DNA from: Siphlonurus alternatus
Lineage: Eukaryota > Arthropoda > Insecta > Ephemeroptera > Siphlonuridae
DNA length: 64,000 nt
Direction: 5' to 3'
Assembly (NCBI GenBank): GCA_949825025.1
Contig: OX463781.1
Span: 8,496,648-8,560,647, forward strand
Below, in pieces: positions 13,501-24,423 of this stretch. The notes beneath the pieces are model-generated. The model made no database searches. It was not told where the DNA came from and saw only the letters and a program-made list of their open reading frames with translations. The position numbers and the translations under genes are program-made. How positions within the stretch are numbered: the first letter of the stretch is position 1; every line of letters starts with the position of its first letter.

Positions 13501-13620
13501 TGCACGTCAAATTTAACTTGCTTTTAAACTTGTTTGTAACTCGTCTTCAGTCAAATGGAAGATGGTTTTTAACAAGGAACCTCAGTGACCGAACATGAAG
13601 CTACACAACCCGAGCACCTC
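13501..13620 (+). mobile_element. MITE family E, copy 2 (diverged)
   Basis: GCACGTCAAATTTAACTTGC, then TTTGTAACTCGTCTTCAGTC, then GACCGAACATGAAGCTACAC. It matches the order in the other copies, although the second tandem unit is heavily mutated. Confidence 0.5.
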
Positions 13621-13631
13621 CGACAAAAACC

Positions 13632-13715
13632 TACTATGAAAACCAAAAAGGTGTGCCCTTGTCCTTATGGGACTTGTATGCTATTCAGGGGTACACCTTT
13701 TTGAATTCAATAGTA
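13632..13715. mobile_element. 84-bp inverted-repeat element
   Basis: TACTATGAAAACCAAAAAGG at the left pairs with CCTTTTTGAATTCAATAGTA at the right, and GTGTGCCC with GGGGTACAC. It lies 12 bp after the family E copy at 13501-13620 and might be a fragment of a larger insertion. Confidence 0.6.
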
Positions 13716-15271
13716 AGTTAATATGACGCTCATTTTTTTTTTTTTTTATTCCATAAATATTTCCATAAGAGCAGGCACAAATTGACTTTGTACTACATTT
13801 TTTCTTGCTAAATTAAATTATCGGGTACTTATTTGTGCATGTCTTTTTTTACTCCACTTTATAAAACTTAAAGTGAAGAACCCAAATCCGTCATGCACTT
13901 ATTTATTTTCTCGAATTTAGTACCCTGTAAAAATCAATTCTCATCAAAATATACAATTTGAGTATAGAACAAATTAATCGCAATTTTTTTTTATAGTTTT
14001 TCATAAATATATTGCAGACAATATTTTTCTCAGTGTATTATGGACCCTGTTTCACACACCACTTAAGACAATGGAAAAATTTTCACTCCATTAAACGTAA
14101 GTGATGACAAAATAAACGTTGTACGAAAGGCTCTTATATTATTTATGAAGATACCAAAATTTAACGTGTCAAAATTTTGATACAGTTAGTAATGTAATTT
14201 TTTATTTAATTCATCTATCAACATAATTACTTAACACGGTTTCTACAATAGTTTATAATTGAAGTATTGTTATAGGAGAAAAGTGTTATTTCTTTTGTAA
14301 CTATTTTATTTTCGTGTGGAAGTTTATTTTACATTCACCTAAATTTTCAGTCGCGTAGAAAAAAAAAATTATAACAATCAAAATTCCGTGACCTTACAGA
14401 AATTAGAACTAGTTGCTAGTCAAATTGGACTACCTTCGATAAAAAGGATATCACTTTGATCATGCAACATCTCATTAATAACACCTCTAATTGGCTATAT
14501 ATATAATAATATATATTACCATAGAAATGCAAAAAAATATATATATATATAATACAAGAAGTGTATAGAGAGGCATCTTGATCCAGAGTCATTTTTTCTT
14601 AGTAAATATTCTAAATAAAATAATAGTCTGCTCTTAAAATAAAATCTATGTCGAATTCGTTTACTAATTATATAATGATTGATGTCGTGAATAAATTTCA
14701 TTGCTTTCTCGTAGTTTTGATACGTCTAATTAAGAGGACAACACAAAAACAGTTACCTAACATAAAAAGTATTTATGAATTATTTCTTTTAAAACTATTG
14801 TAAAAGCAATAATACAATACATATCAAATTATCATTATTAAGCCAATGAAGATAAATAATTTTTAGTGTCAAATGGCCTCTAACTCCTGTAAAGTAGACA
14901 ACTTATTGAACATATATGTAAGGCAGGCCACATACTTTACAGGCTTTTTGCCAAGTCATTATTAACTTTCATTTTTAATTTACTTAAAACTTTTAAAAAA
15001 TTAACATTTAACAAAAAAAAATAAATAAATAAATAAATAAATTCATAATTTCACTTCTTTATACAAATGTTTCTTATCTATAATACTTGTTATTAAAAGA
15101 AAAACATATAATATTACATTATTTTTAATTGGTACCTACGTACATATAGTTGTGAGGTCATGTTGTAAGGGATGATGTTGCTGGTGCGCCTGCCTGCTGC
15201 CTGGCGTCGTCTTCCCCTCGATATTTGCACGGGAGAGTAGGGTGAGCCGCCCAGCCATCCCAGCTGCTAGC
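13716..15271. other. AT-rich DNA without a gene
   Basis: Nothing supported beyond an (AAAT)n tract at about 15017-15041 and the start of the GC island at 15136. Confidence 0.5.
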
Positions 15272-15395
15272 TCAGTCAGCAACAGGTCGCCAGTAGCGGA
15301 GCAAGCACGTCGCTTGAGAAGCGATCGTTGGTTCGCCAAGCAGGCAGGGAGCTACTGCTTCTCTCAGGTGACCGCATCAAAACCATCCGTCACAG
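15272..15395 (+). promoter_or_regulatory. Candidate GC-rich first non-coding exon / promoter
   Basis: Positions 15136-15395 form a GC- and CpG-rich island in very AT-rich DNA. TCAGTC at 15272 resembles an arthropod initiator, and CACAG followed by GTGAGC at 15395/15396 is a good splice donor. A second possible donor, CTCAG/GTGACC, lies at 15366/15367. Joined to the acceptor at 22536 it would give a 7.1-kb 5' UTR intron for the SCYL2-like gene on the same strand. The link is inference. The island could equally belong to another transcript, and the opposite strand is also open for 67 codons. Confidence 0.3.
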
Positions 15396-17502
15396 GTGAG
15401 CACCTCAAAAACATCAAAATAAACACACTTAATTGTTATTATCATCTCCTCTAAACCATACAAATTATAATGAGGGTTCAACCTAATTAGTGGTTATGAC
15501 AAAAATAATTATTTTAACTTTTGTTTGTAAACAAAATAAATATATTTAAATTTATTAATGGAGTTGATGTGTTTATTTTGTTTTTCTAGTTGTGTAAAAA
15601 ATGAATAGAAAATTTGCTTTTGCTGTTCTTAATTTGTTGTTTTAATCGAAATCAATACTACAGTAATTTTAATTTATAAAATTAATTCTGAATTAATTCA
15701 TTAATGACCCATCCTGAAAGGAAAATACTAAATGAAAAAACATGATGAAACTTGTTATAAAAACAGAACATTTTTAAACAAATCATTATGTTTTGATTAA
15801 TGAGTCAAATTATTTCGACCTTAAAAAAAAGCAGAGTAAGTTAAAATATTTTTATGTAACAGATAAACCTTCTGGGAACCGTGAAACTCATTCATGACAA
15901 TCATAAGAAATGCAGGAATTGCTGATCTTGGACGATAGAATTTATTATATTTTCTGAAAATCTTTAGTATTCAATTTTCAATATAAACTACTTGATGTAA
16001 ATGTTATATAATCTTTATTATGCTTTTGGCATTATAAAATTAATCAATCATGTTCGTCAAAATCCTTTAAAGGTTCTATAAAACAGTGGTGAATATGTCA
16101 AAATTTAACGCATTAAACTGAAAAATTAATAAATAATTTTATTCATGGTGAGAAAATTAGATGCAAAAAATATCTACTCTTTTGTAACCCTAGCAACAGG
16201 TTCTCGTTGCAGGTTGACAGCAGCGTTTTCCTTCTTTATTCGCTCGTTTACCCTTCTATAAGGTTAAATAAATATTCCACTGACGTAACATATAGACAGA
16301 AGTAAAAAACGCTTTTAAAAATTTAAAAGGTAGTTTCAGTGTGCGTCCAATCTTAAGTAGAACAACAATGATCCACGGTTCAAAGTTTATGTCCCTTCTA
16401 ACTTATCATAGCTTTGTGCATTTTTGCTTTATGAACAATGCCGACCTCGATTGTTGAGTCGGCGGAAAGCGATCGTACCTAGAAATAAGCAGGAAGAAGG
16501 GACTCTGTACCGTGGTTTTGTTCTATTATACTTAAAATTAAACGTCATTAAGTCTGCATTAAGCCTTTCTACCTTTAGCAGAACTAGGATCTACAATTTC
16601 TATTAATAACTTTGCTCGTGATATTTAGTTCAGTTATATTATAGTTAGATATTTCATTGATTTTATTTCAAATTTTATGCTCTTTTATAAATATGTTAGT
16701 ATAATTAAATTAAATTATTTAATTAAATAATAAATTAAGTATTACAATGTATACACATAATTATCATATCATTGATGTATTTATTTATACAGTATACTAT
16801 CATTATGCTGCAAGCATTATCAAGCTTTTTGTTATCACCATGCATGGTATACTTTAGATAAGGGAGATTCAATCCCCTTTATTCCTTTTTATTTTCTTTC
16901 TAATTTATTTTATACCTTGTAAACACGTTGCTAACTGCGGAACACTTTTTTTTTCAGCTTCCATAATAGTTCTTTGACACTTTTTTCCTCTTCTTTACTT
17001 GTACCAATAAATTATCATTATAGACAATGTGTATAATGAAGGCACTGTTACTTGATGCAGAATGCAAGTACAACATTACAGTGAGCACTACAGTGAACAA
17101 ACACTTTGAATAAGATCGTTGTGACGCTAACAACGCTGTACGTGTAACTGCATTGTAACTCAGCAGTTTCTGCTTACAAGGAGACGACAAATATGCAATA
17201 TCATTCAGCTTGTTTGAACTGTCGAGTAAGTGGCATGCACTACTTCCAAATTACATGTAAATATCAACTATGGTGATGATGCATTCAAACCAACTGGATA
17301 ACTCACTACATCAAAGTACAGCTACCATTACATTATTTTTCTTTCACATGTGTAAAAGCAATTTTTTCTGTAATTAAAAACATTTGGTTTTTCTTTGTAA
17401 ATATAACTCTTTTATTGTTTGTTTGCTTGTTTATATATATATATATAAATATATATATATATATTATGGTTTTACCTTAAACAGTAAAATATATATATGG
17501 CC

Positions 17503-17637
17503 GGGCCCGATTCACGACCTGGAATTATCCAGTTTTCTCACTAACCACGTTTAGTGTTATTGAATTAGGCTGGCGCTAACCGCGATTAGTGAGAAACTTA
17601 CGTAACTTTCTGGTTAACTCTTTTGTGAATCAGCCCC
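17503..17637. mobile_element. MITE family F, copy 1
   Basis: An inverted-repeat element: left GGCCCGATTCACGACCTGG with TTCTCACTAACCACG, right the complement ending TTTTGTGAATCAGCCCC. It shares GTGGTTAGTGAGAAA and ACTTTCTGG with the copies at 36.1-36.5 kb. Confidence 0.75.
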
Positions 17638-18537
17638 AGTGCTTATAATAATAAAATAAATATTATAGTAACATTTGATTCATTTAAAATAATAGTAAAA
17701 AAGAAACATAATATATTCCACTTTTTGTTAGTTGTTTTATGTTTTCAAAATTAAAAGACGTGAAAATTATTTTCATATAATATAATCATGTTTGTTTAGA
17801 CCTGTAAAATTTTATAGCTTTTGTAACAAAAATACTGAAGTTGGTTTTCTGTTTGAATAGTAATAGCTGTGCTTTGGGACGAAATAGCTTGGCTCAACCA
17901 GCAAGCTCAAAGAAAAAGTGTCATTTTTTTACCCGTTTTGAAACGTACTACAGTGTATTATTACCAATGCTTGAATTGGATCTCCAACATAACCATTTGT
18001 AAACATTTACCATGAAAATCAAATTGACTTAAGCCCTGCTTATGGTAGCTAAATGTATAATATTGATTCAGCAAAATTTTAAGTAAACATGAAGCTTTTA
18101 TTGTAAAAATTATAAAATGGAGATAAAAAAACAAACATGAAAAATAAATTTTCAACTATTAGAGCTACATATACATGCTTTTGCTATTACTCTCAAGAAA
18201 GCAATTAATTACGTAGATTTCTCAAAATTCGGTTCATAAATCTCCTTGCTTTGTGGCTCGTTTTATTCATCTTACTTTCTTCTAAAATATTTATGTTGCA
18301 GACGACAGCAGAGAGTTAAACACACTTTGGTCAGTCAGCGTTTTATCTCTTGTTACATTGCACGGTGGTGTCTCCGACAGAGCCTGTCAGATGCAAGCAC
18401 CGTGCTTGTACAGTAAGTCATCGCCTTGAACACTTGAGGAAAATATTTCCATATTGCAACCCGATTTTTATTTTATTACCAGGAATAAATTTAAAACTTC
18501 ATTTTATTTATTCTTTACATGTAACTGATAATGAATG

Positions 18538-18850
18538 GAGTATTGTCCTCAATTTTTTTTATTGCAGAAATGGATAGAGGGTGCAAAGTTATGCTATCCT
18601 GATTTTTTTCAGATTTTTTTGAGACCTGGAACTATTTTTAAAAAATTATTGAAAGTCCTTTTTGTGACGTCAAGCGGCGGTAAGTCCTATCTTTTTCTTA
18701 AGGAGCGGCGTCTCGTGACGTCACAAAAAGGACTTTCAATAATTTTTTAAAAATAGTTCCCGGGCTCTAAAAAATCTGAAAAAAATCAGGGTAGCATAAC
18801 TTTGCACCCTCCATCCATTTCTGCAATAAAAAAAATTGAGGACAATGCTC
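18538..18850. mobile_element. MITE family A, copy 1 (palindromic)
   Basis: A 313-bp palindrome centred at 18694. The core arms begin TTTATTGCAGAAATGGATAG (18558 on the left) and end in the complement near 18831. The 18 bp outside the core are also inverted (ATTGTCCTC... and ...GAGGACAAT). The loop region carries two TGACGTCA sites and CTTTTTCTTAAGGA. A 75-codon and a 71-codon open frame here are artefacts of the palindrome. Confidence 0.88.
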
Positions 18851-18870
18851 TATTATTGCAACATTTTACC

Positions 18871-18875
<5 letters not shown>

Positions 18876-18961
<86 letters not shown>
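18876..18961. repeat. (AT)n microsatellite
   Basis: About 85 bp of AT starting 25 bp after MITE A copy 1. Confidence 0.97.
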
Positions 18962-18965
<4 letters not shown>

Positions 18966-20085
18966 GTATATATAATTGAACTTACTTCAATTAGTTCAAT
19001 TATATTAGGACTGTATTTTCAAGTAAATAGTTATTAATAATAAATGCACTTTTGCATAAAAAATTGAACTAATTAATTGATTTTAATAAACATATAATAT
19101 GCATCAAATAATTGTGTGTAAAGAAAAATTCATATCTAAATATAATTCTTGACAAACCTTTGTTAAATTTCAATTTTTACTAGAGAAAAGCTCCATTTAA
19201 CCATAAAATATTGGATCATTAAATTTCCGATCCCTTTTGTATAAGTTCTTGACAAAGAACCAAAATAATGAACTTTCAAAACATGAATGAATTAAAATTT
19301 TTGTTCGTTCATCCACTACTTCGATCACATTCGTATTAATGAGACCAATCCAAATATTTGCTTTCATCAAACAGCGATATATATATATATATATTATATT
19401 TTAATTAGTCCTCAATGATATGAAATATTGTTTTTCTGAGTAGTAAACAGGAAAACATATTACTTTTTTTTTAAGTCAAAGAGAAAAATAATATCCGTTT
19501 CATCAAAATTAAATTTTGTAACTTAAAATGATACTTTTCCGTGGTATAAATATTTTGGAATATAAATTGAAAAAAAGTATGTAATTTTTTTCCGTGTTTA
19601 AAAGTTTAATTTAATAAGCTCGAAAGAGTCCAAAATTTATTTATTATTTTTCTTCGCTTCATTAAATTTTACAAATGATGAAATACAAAATATCTTTATG
19701 TCCTTACTAAATTCTTTTTAAAATATGAAATTGTGTAGAAGTATAAACTCCCATACAAACTAAATTAATTTGTTTGTCGGTTCGTTACATATTATAATTA
19801 ACATTTATTGTTATAATGAAGTGTTATAGAAAAAAAACATTTAAATAATTATTAAAATTATGTCAAATTTTTATCATGTTTAAAATTTATTTTTCTATTT
19901 AAACCTCATTACTTTCAGTTAATTATTTTAATTAATTATATCCTTTAGACACTATATTATCATTACGAAAAATATTTTAAGGCTCAAATTATTTTTTAAA
20001 CGTAACAATCACTTTAGAACTACTTGAATAGCAGGAGTAGGGGGGGGGGAGTAGCAGTTATACTCAGGGAAATATGAGAATTTAA

Positions 20086-20535
20086 GGTATAACCTGAGAA
20101 TTTGTCTGTCAAGGTCAAGAGGCGTGGCTATAGTGGCAACACTGTTTGCATTGGAATGCGAATAAATTTTTAGGAGGGGGTGGTGACATCAGTCCTTGAG
20201 AACGTTGCCACATTTCTCATCACATACAGGAAACGATCATCGCCACGGTTCAAAATATATGAAAACAATTCAGAAAAATAGTCTAAAAAATTAGGTTTTA
20301 GTAAATAAAAAAAGTAAAAGAATCTGTTGTATAGTTTTTTTGCAATGCTAATTAACAAATTTAACATTGGAAGGATACAAAATTCTCATTTAAATAAATT
20401 GATTATAATTAAACCAACGGTTAAAAAATTCCGAAAAAATTCAGAGCTAATTTGACGATTGTTGTAAGTCCACCAAATTAATTTGAAGAAAATCTGTTGT
20501 AGCGAATTTTTCGTCCAAATTTCTCAGGTTAAGCC
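20086..20535. mobile_element. TTAA-flanked element with short TIRs
   Basis: TTAA at 20082-20085 and 20536-20539. Terminal repeats GGTATAACCTGAGAATTTG and CAAATTTCTCAGGTTAAGCC are imperfect complements of ~18 bp. The 450-bp interior is not a full palindrome and encodes nothing recognisable. Confidence 0.65.
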
Positions 20536-21393
20536 TTAATGTGGGGTGCATTGGATGCATTTAAAAAATAAGATTATTAACTTATTATAATGATGCATGG
20601 CAAGCGAATAGTAGTTATAACGTTATAATTATTTCCAACTTTGCATTTTTTAAATTTTAAAGTCCAGTATCGTTTTACATGATGTTTACGTTACCTGTTA
20701 ATTTGATATTCCGTGGTTCACGTGAAGCGCCCACAACCACCACGGCTGTTTGCACCACCTCATACTTCATCCTTTGTCAATGCCTCTCTCATCAAAATAT
20801 TTACTAAATTAAACATTATCAGTCATGGTGTAAACTGGTATTTTATCAATTATGTGTTAACTTTTTAGTGGTTAATATATATTTTTTTTTATTATAAACA
20901 AGTATATTTAATTTTTATCAATAAAATTGTACCGATACAAAGTTGTTATAATCAAATAGAATTTCGTTACAACCGTTTTTGTAACCTGTATTGTCACACA
21001 GCTTACGTACGAATTATTCATGTTATTCAATTTGTATGTTGATAAAATAATACTGTTGCGCTGAAGTTTTTGTAAATAATTAATATTGAAAAGAAAATTT
21101 TTACTTTTTTAAAATAATTAATTGTAAATAGGGTATATCAAAAAAAGCTTAACTATAATTATTATATTTTGCATCAATTTTTTGCAGTGTTGATTTCGGT
21201 TGTTATAGGTCACAATTTTTAACGTCTGAAAATATCATGACTTCAATAACACCTTGTTTTTAAATTTTAATAGTATCTATAGCGAAGTATTGAACGAGCC
21301 ACTACACGTTCGTATGTATGTAGAGCATGCGGCAATAAGAGCATGTACACTCAGAAAGTGGACAGTTTTTGGGTCAAGTTGTTGAAGTGCAAG

Positions 21394-21429
21394 CAAAGAA
21401 TTAATATCTACGTAGATATTAATTCTTTG
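21394..21429. repeat. Perfect 36-bp palindrome
   Basis: Half-site CAAAGAATTAATATCTAC followed directly by its exact complement, with no loop. A cruciform is possible. No flanking element ends were recognised. Confidence 0.9.
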
Positions 21430-21833
21430 GTGCAAGGTAAAGTTTAGCGCATAATATAGCATCTTAGGTTTCATGCACATTATAAAACATAAATATATTC
21501 ACCAAATTTTATATTCCTTACTTGTTTTAGTTGGATCTCTGGTAATGGTAACAAATTTGTTCACTAAATTTTTAATTGTTGTTAAATCAAATTTATAATT
21601 ATTAACTATTTTATTTATTGGTCATTTAAATATACAGATTAACCAATTTAAACCTTATAGGTTAATACAATAACATATAAAAATATTGATTGAGTCTGTA
21701 AAATTCAATAATATTGAAATACAATAAAATTAATATTGAAATACAGAGATTTTATCTAATTAAAAAAAAAAAGAATTTAGCAGGAAATTTGTGACGTATT
21801 TTTTCCGATTTAGATTCAAATTTAACAAATATA

Positions 21834-22172
21834 TTTTATTATAATGGACAATTTGCATGACATTTTTTTATTACAGAAATGGATAGAGGGTACCAAATTA
21901 TGCTACTCTGAATTTTTTCAAATTTTTTTGAGAGCGGGAACTATTTTTAAAAAATTATTGAAAGTCAGTTTTATGACGTCAAGGGCGTTTAGCGCCTATC
22001 CTTTTCTTAAGGACAGACTCCTCGTGATGTCATAAAATCGATTTTCAATAATTTTTTAAAAATAGTTCCCGGTCTCTAAAAAAACTGAAAAAATTCAGAG
22101 TAGCATAATTTGGTACCCTCTATTCATTTCTGCAATAAAAAAATGTCATGCAAATTGTCCATTACAATAAAG
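21834..22172. mobile_element. MITE family A, copy 2 (palindromic)
   Basis: A palindrome centred at 22003. The core TTATTACAGAAATGGATAG and the loop (CCTATCCTTTTCTTAAGGA) match copy 1. The outer arms (TAATGGACAATTTGCATGAC and its complement) are inverted here but unrelated to the outer arms of copy 1. Confidence 0.88.
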
Positions 22173-22536
22173 GCATATTTCTACTTAAACACAGTATTGT
22201 GTACATGCTAAGTAAATCTAAAGCTGTCAACCACTTCTGATTGCCCTAATTGAGTAGATCAGTATCATAACAAGGACAATTCACAGCTGTTATAATAAGC
22301 AGCTTATTTTGAAAATATTTCAGTTGCGTATTCTTTTTAGCATTTAAAGAAATTCAATTGCTCTCTATATTACACTAAATGTATTGTTTCAAAGTAAAGA
22401 GCAAAAACTTTGAAACCTTTGTTCCTTTTTTTTACTTTAAATAAAGATTATTATAATACACTATAACAAAAATCAGTTTCAAGTTGAATTCTTTATAACA
22501 TTTATTAATGTTTGCTGTTTCTTTCTTTGCTTCCAG

Positions 22537-22842
22537 GCTCTCTTCTACCAACAAGTTTCAACATGTATTAACAAGATGAAACTTAACTCCATTCCATGCC
22601 AAATTAACAACTTCAAATTAAATAAAAAGTGTTCAACTTGTAATTAAAAAAATCCTCAGCGCTTTTTTTTTTAAAAAATAGATGTATTCTTCTTTTAATT
22701 AATTGTCATTTCAAATATCAAAAGATTGTTAAGTGTTGGGTGTTAAATTTCTCAATGTGTGGATTTTTTAATAAAACAATTTGAAATCAATTCAGTGATA
22801 TTATATACGAGTGTTAATAAATAAAGAATTATTTATACCTAA
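22537..22842 (+). other. Probable 5' UTR part of the SCYL2-like exon
   Basis: A strong 3' splice acceptor precedes this stretch: a pyrimidine tract (tttctttctttgcttccag) ending in AG at 22535-22536. The segment from there to the ATG has stops in the coding frame, including TAA at 22840-22842, so it would be untranslated leader. The exon would then be 22537-23010. Transcription could instead start inside this segment, making the acceptor fortuitous. No TATA box was recognised near it. Confidence 0.45.
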
Positions 22843-23010
22843 ATGCCAGCAACGGCAATGTTTTCCAAGTTTAAACATGGCGCCGGAGCGCAAAATGTTT
22901 TAGACAACAATCCTATTTTACAGTTTTTTGAAGTTGGTAAACTCACTGCCAGTGCTGGACCTGAATTTGTTTGGAAGATTCATGATGCCTACAGAAAAAG
23001 TGATGGAAAG
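22843..23010 (+). CDS. SCYL2: SCYL2-like (SCY1-like pseudokinase) first coding exon, partial
   Basis: A 56-codon exon that opens with ATG and ends in AAG followed by the donor GTAAGA in phase 0. A TAA lies directly upstream in frame, so the start is the ATG at 22843 or the second ATG at 22858. Residues about 26-56 contain NNPILQFFEVG, TASAGPEFVWKI and YRKSDGK. These match by recall the start of the SCY1-like pseudokinase fold, where NP-x-F-x-VG-x-x-x-AS-x-G is followed by WKI and a K-S turn before strand 2. Known family role: SCYL2 is a kinase-like, HEAT-repeat protein of clathrin-coated vesicles and endosome-Golgi traffic, usually around 900 residues, so only the N-terminal tip of the kinase-like domain is here. 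The usual glycine-rich loop is degenerate, as expected for the family. SCYL1 and SCYL3 fit less well. No second coding exon was found before the window ends. The family is inferred from motif recall, without a search. Confidence 0.68.
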
Positions 23011-23093
23011 GTAAGATAATTTAATTTATTGAAGATATGACATTAAAATTATTTATTTATCGAAATATTATGTAGTAATTTTAATGATTTAAT
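23011..23093 (+). other. Start of the intron after the SCYL2-like exon
   Basis: The donor AAG/GTAAGA opens an intron whose acceptor was not identified. No segment downstream on this strand was recognised as SCYL2 strand 2 or later. The intron may therefore run past the window end (over 40 kb), carrying the mobile elements listed below. Confidence 0.5.
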
Positions 23094-23480
23094 CAACAAC
23101 CTACATGATTTTTTTATTGCAGAAATTCAAATTATTATTTATTCAGCAACAGTTACAGATTAATATAATAAATTCAACACAACAACACTCTTAAAAAAGC
23201 AAGAAAAAAATGTATTTAGTGAAACATAATATTATATCATAATTAAAAAAAAATAAGTAAAATAAAAGTCATGCACAATGAATCTATAGCATGGAATGTA
23301 TAGAATATAGAGGTCACCAAATCATGGTATTCATTTTTTTAGAGGCTGTATTTCTAAGAAGTTGTTCAGAGTTCAGGTTTGATTGAACCCCCACTCTTTG
23401 TTGTTCTATGTCTTTTTATTTAAATCTTGTGTTCATTTCTACAATAAAAAAAATTCGCATGACAGTGTAGGTTGTCTATT
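23094..23480. mobile_element. MITE family A, copy 3 (diverged, interrupted)
   Basis: The left end TTTTTTTATTGCAGAAAT (23108-23126) and right end ATTTCTACAATAAAAAAA (23434-23451) match the family TIR. The interior 23320-23425 matches copy 4 (TAGAGGC, AGAAGT, AGTTCAGGTTT, GTTCTAT). The outer flanks CAACCTACA and TGTAGGTTG are inverted and specific to this locus. It lies 84 bp into the intron after the SCYL2-like exon. Confidence 0.65.
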
Positions 23481-24374
23481 AATTCGAATTCTAAAAAAAA
23501 ATATTTATTTTTTAAGTTAATGGCTACAATTAACGTTGGCATAAACAGTTTTTTTTTACTATAACCAGTCAAACTCAATGGTAGTTACCTAGTTACCATA
23601 CTTAGCACATATAATACCCACAGTTATACCTCCTGCATGAGTCCTTGGCAATTTTATTTCCGCTAATATTGTTTCAAGTTTTTCAAATTTCTATATAGTT
23701 TTCATATTAGAAATGTCTTTTTGGAAAGACTTTTATGATATTTATAGAGAAAGCCTGTCGTTATTTTTTTATTTGTTTGAAAGTTAAAAAGAAAAAAACA
23801 TATTTTCTTCTGTCAGTAAGTTTTGTCATGGAATAAATATAAAATAGAAACAACTTACTGCTACAGACGAAAAATCGATTTATTCTAAATACACATGACA
23901 TGTCTTGCACAAAAACGTCATTCTGTATCTACATATATTATTTATTATTATAAATAAATTATAAAGTTTTATATAAGAATATTTATTTATAAGGTTGAAA
24001 AAACTACATCATAAAAAAAGGAAAACAACAAAAAAGTAATATATTTTATATTCATATTAGATAGAGAAAGAGAAAAATCGTATTCTAAGCACTTTGTAAT
24101 ACAGCAAAGAAAAAAAATCTTTCGTCAATTTTCTTTGTTAAAACCTTATCGTCTAAAATGCTTTCAAATAATATGTATAACAAAGCAAAATACACGAGAT
24201 GTTATTGTTGTTGTTTTTTCTTCTCCGTTATAAGTTTATAAGTTCATTGGACGTTCATAATTATAAAATAAGGTTTTAAAATAAAGATGGCATACAGATT
24301 TTTTTTTGTAGATTTTAATAAAGAATTTTTGTTTTAATGCAAGTGAGTGAACTCATGATGATTTTTGCTATTTG

Positions 24375-24377
<3 letters not shown>

Positions 24378-24420
<43 letters not shown>
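24378..24420 (+). repeat. (GA)n microsatellite, left of the 4.1-kb element
   Basis: 43 bp of uninterrupted GA directly abutting the element's left end. Confidence 0.97.
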
Positions 24421-24423
<3 letters not shown>

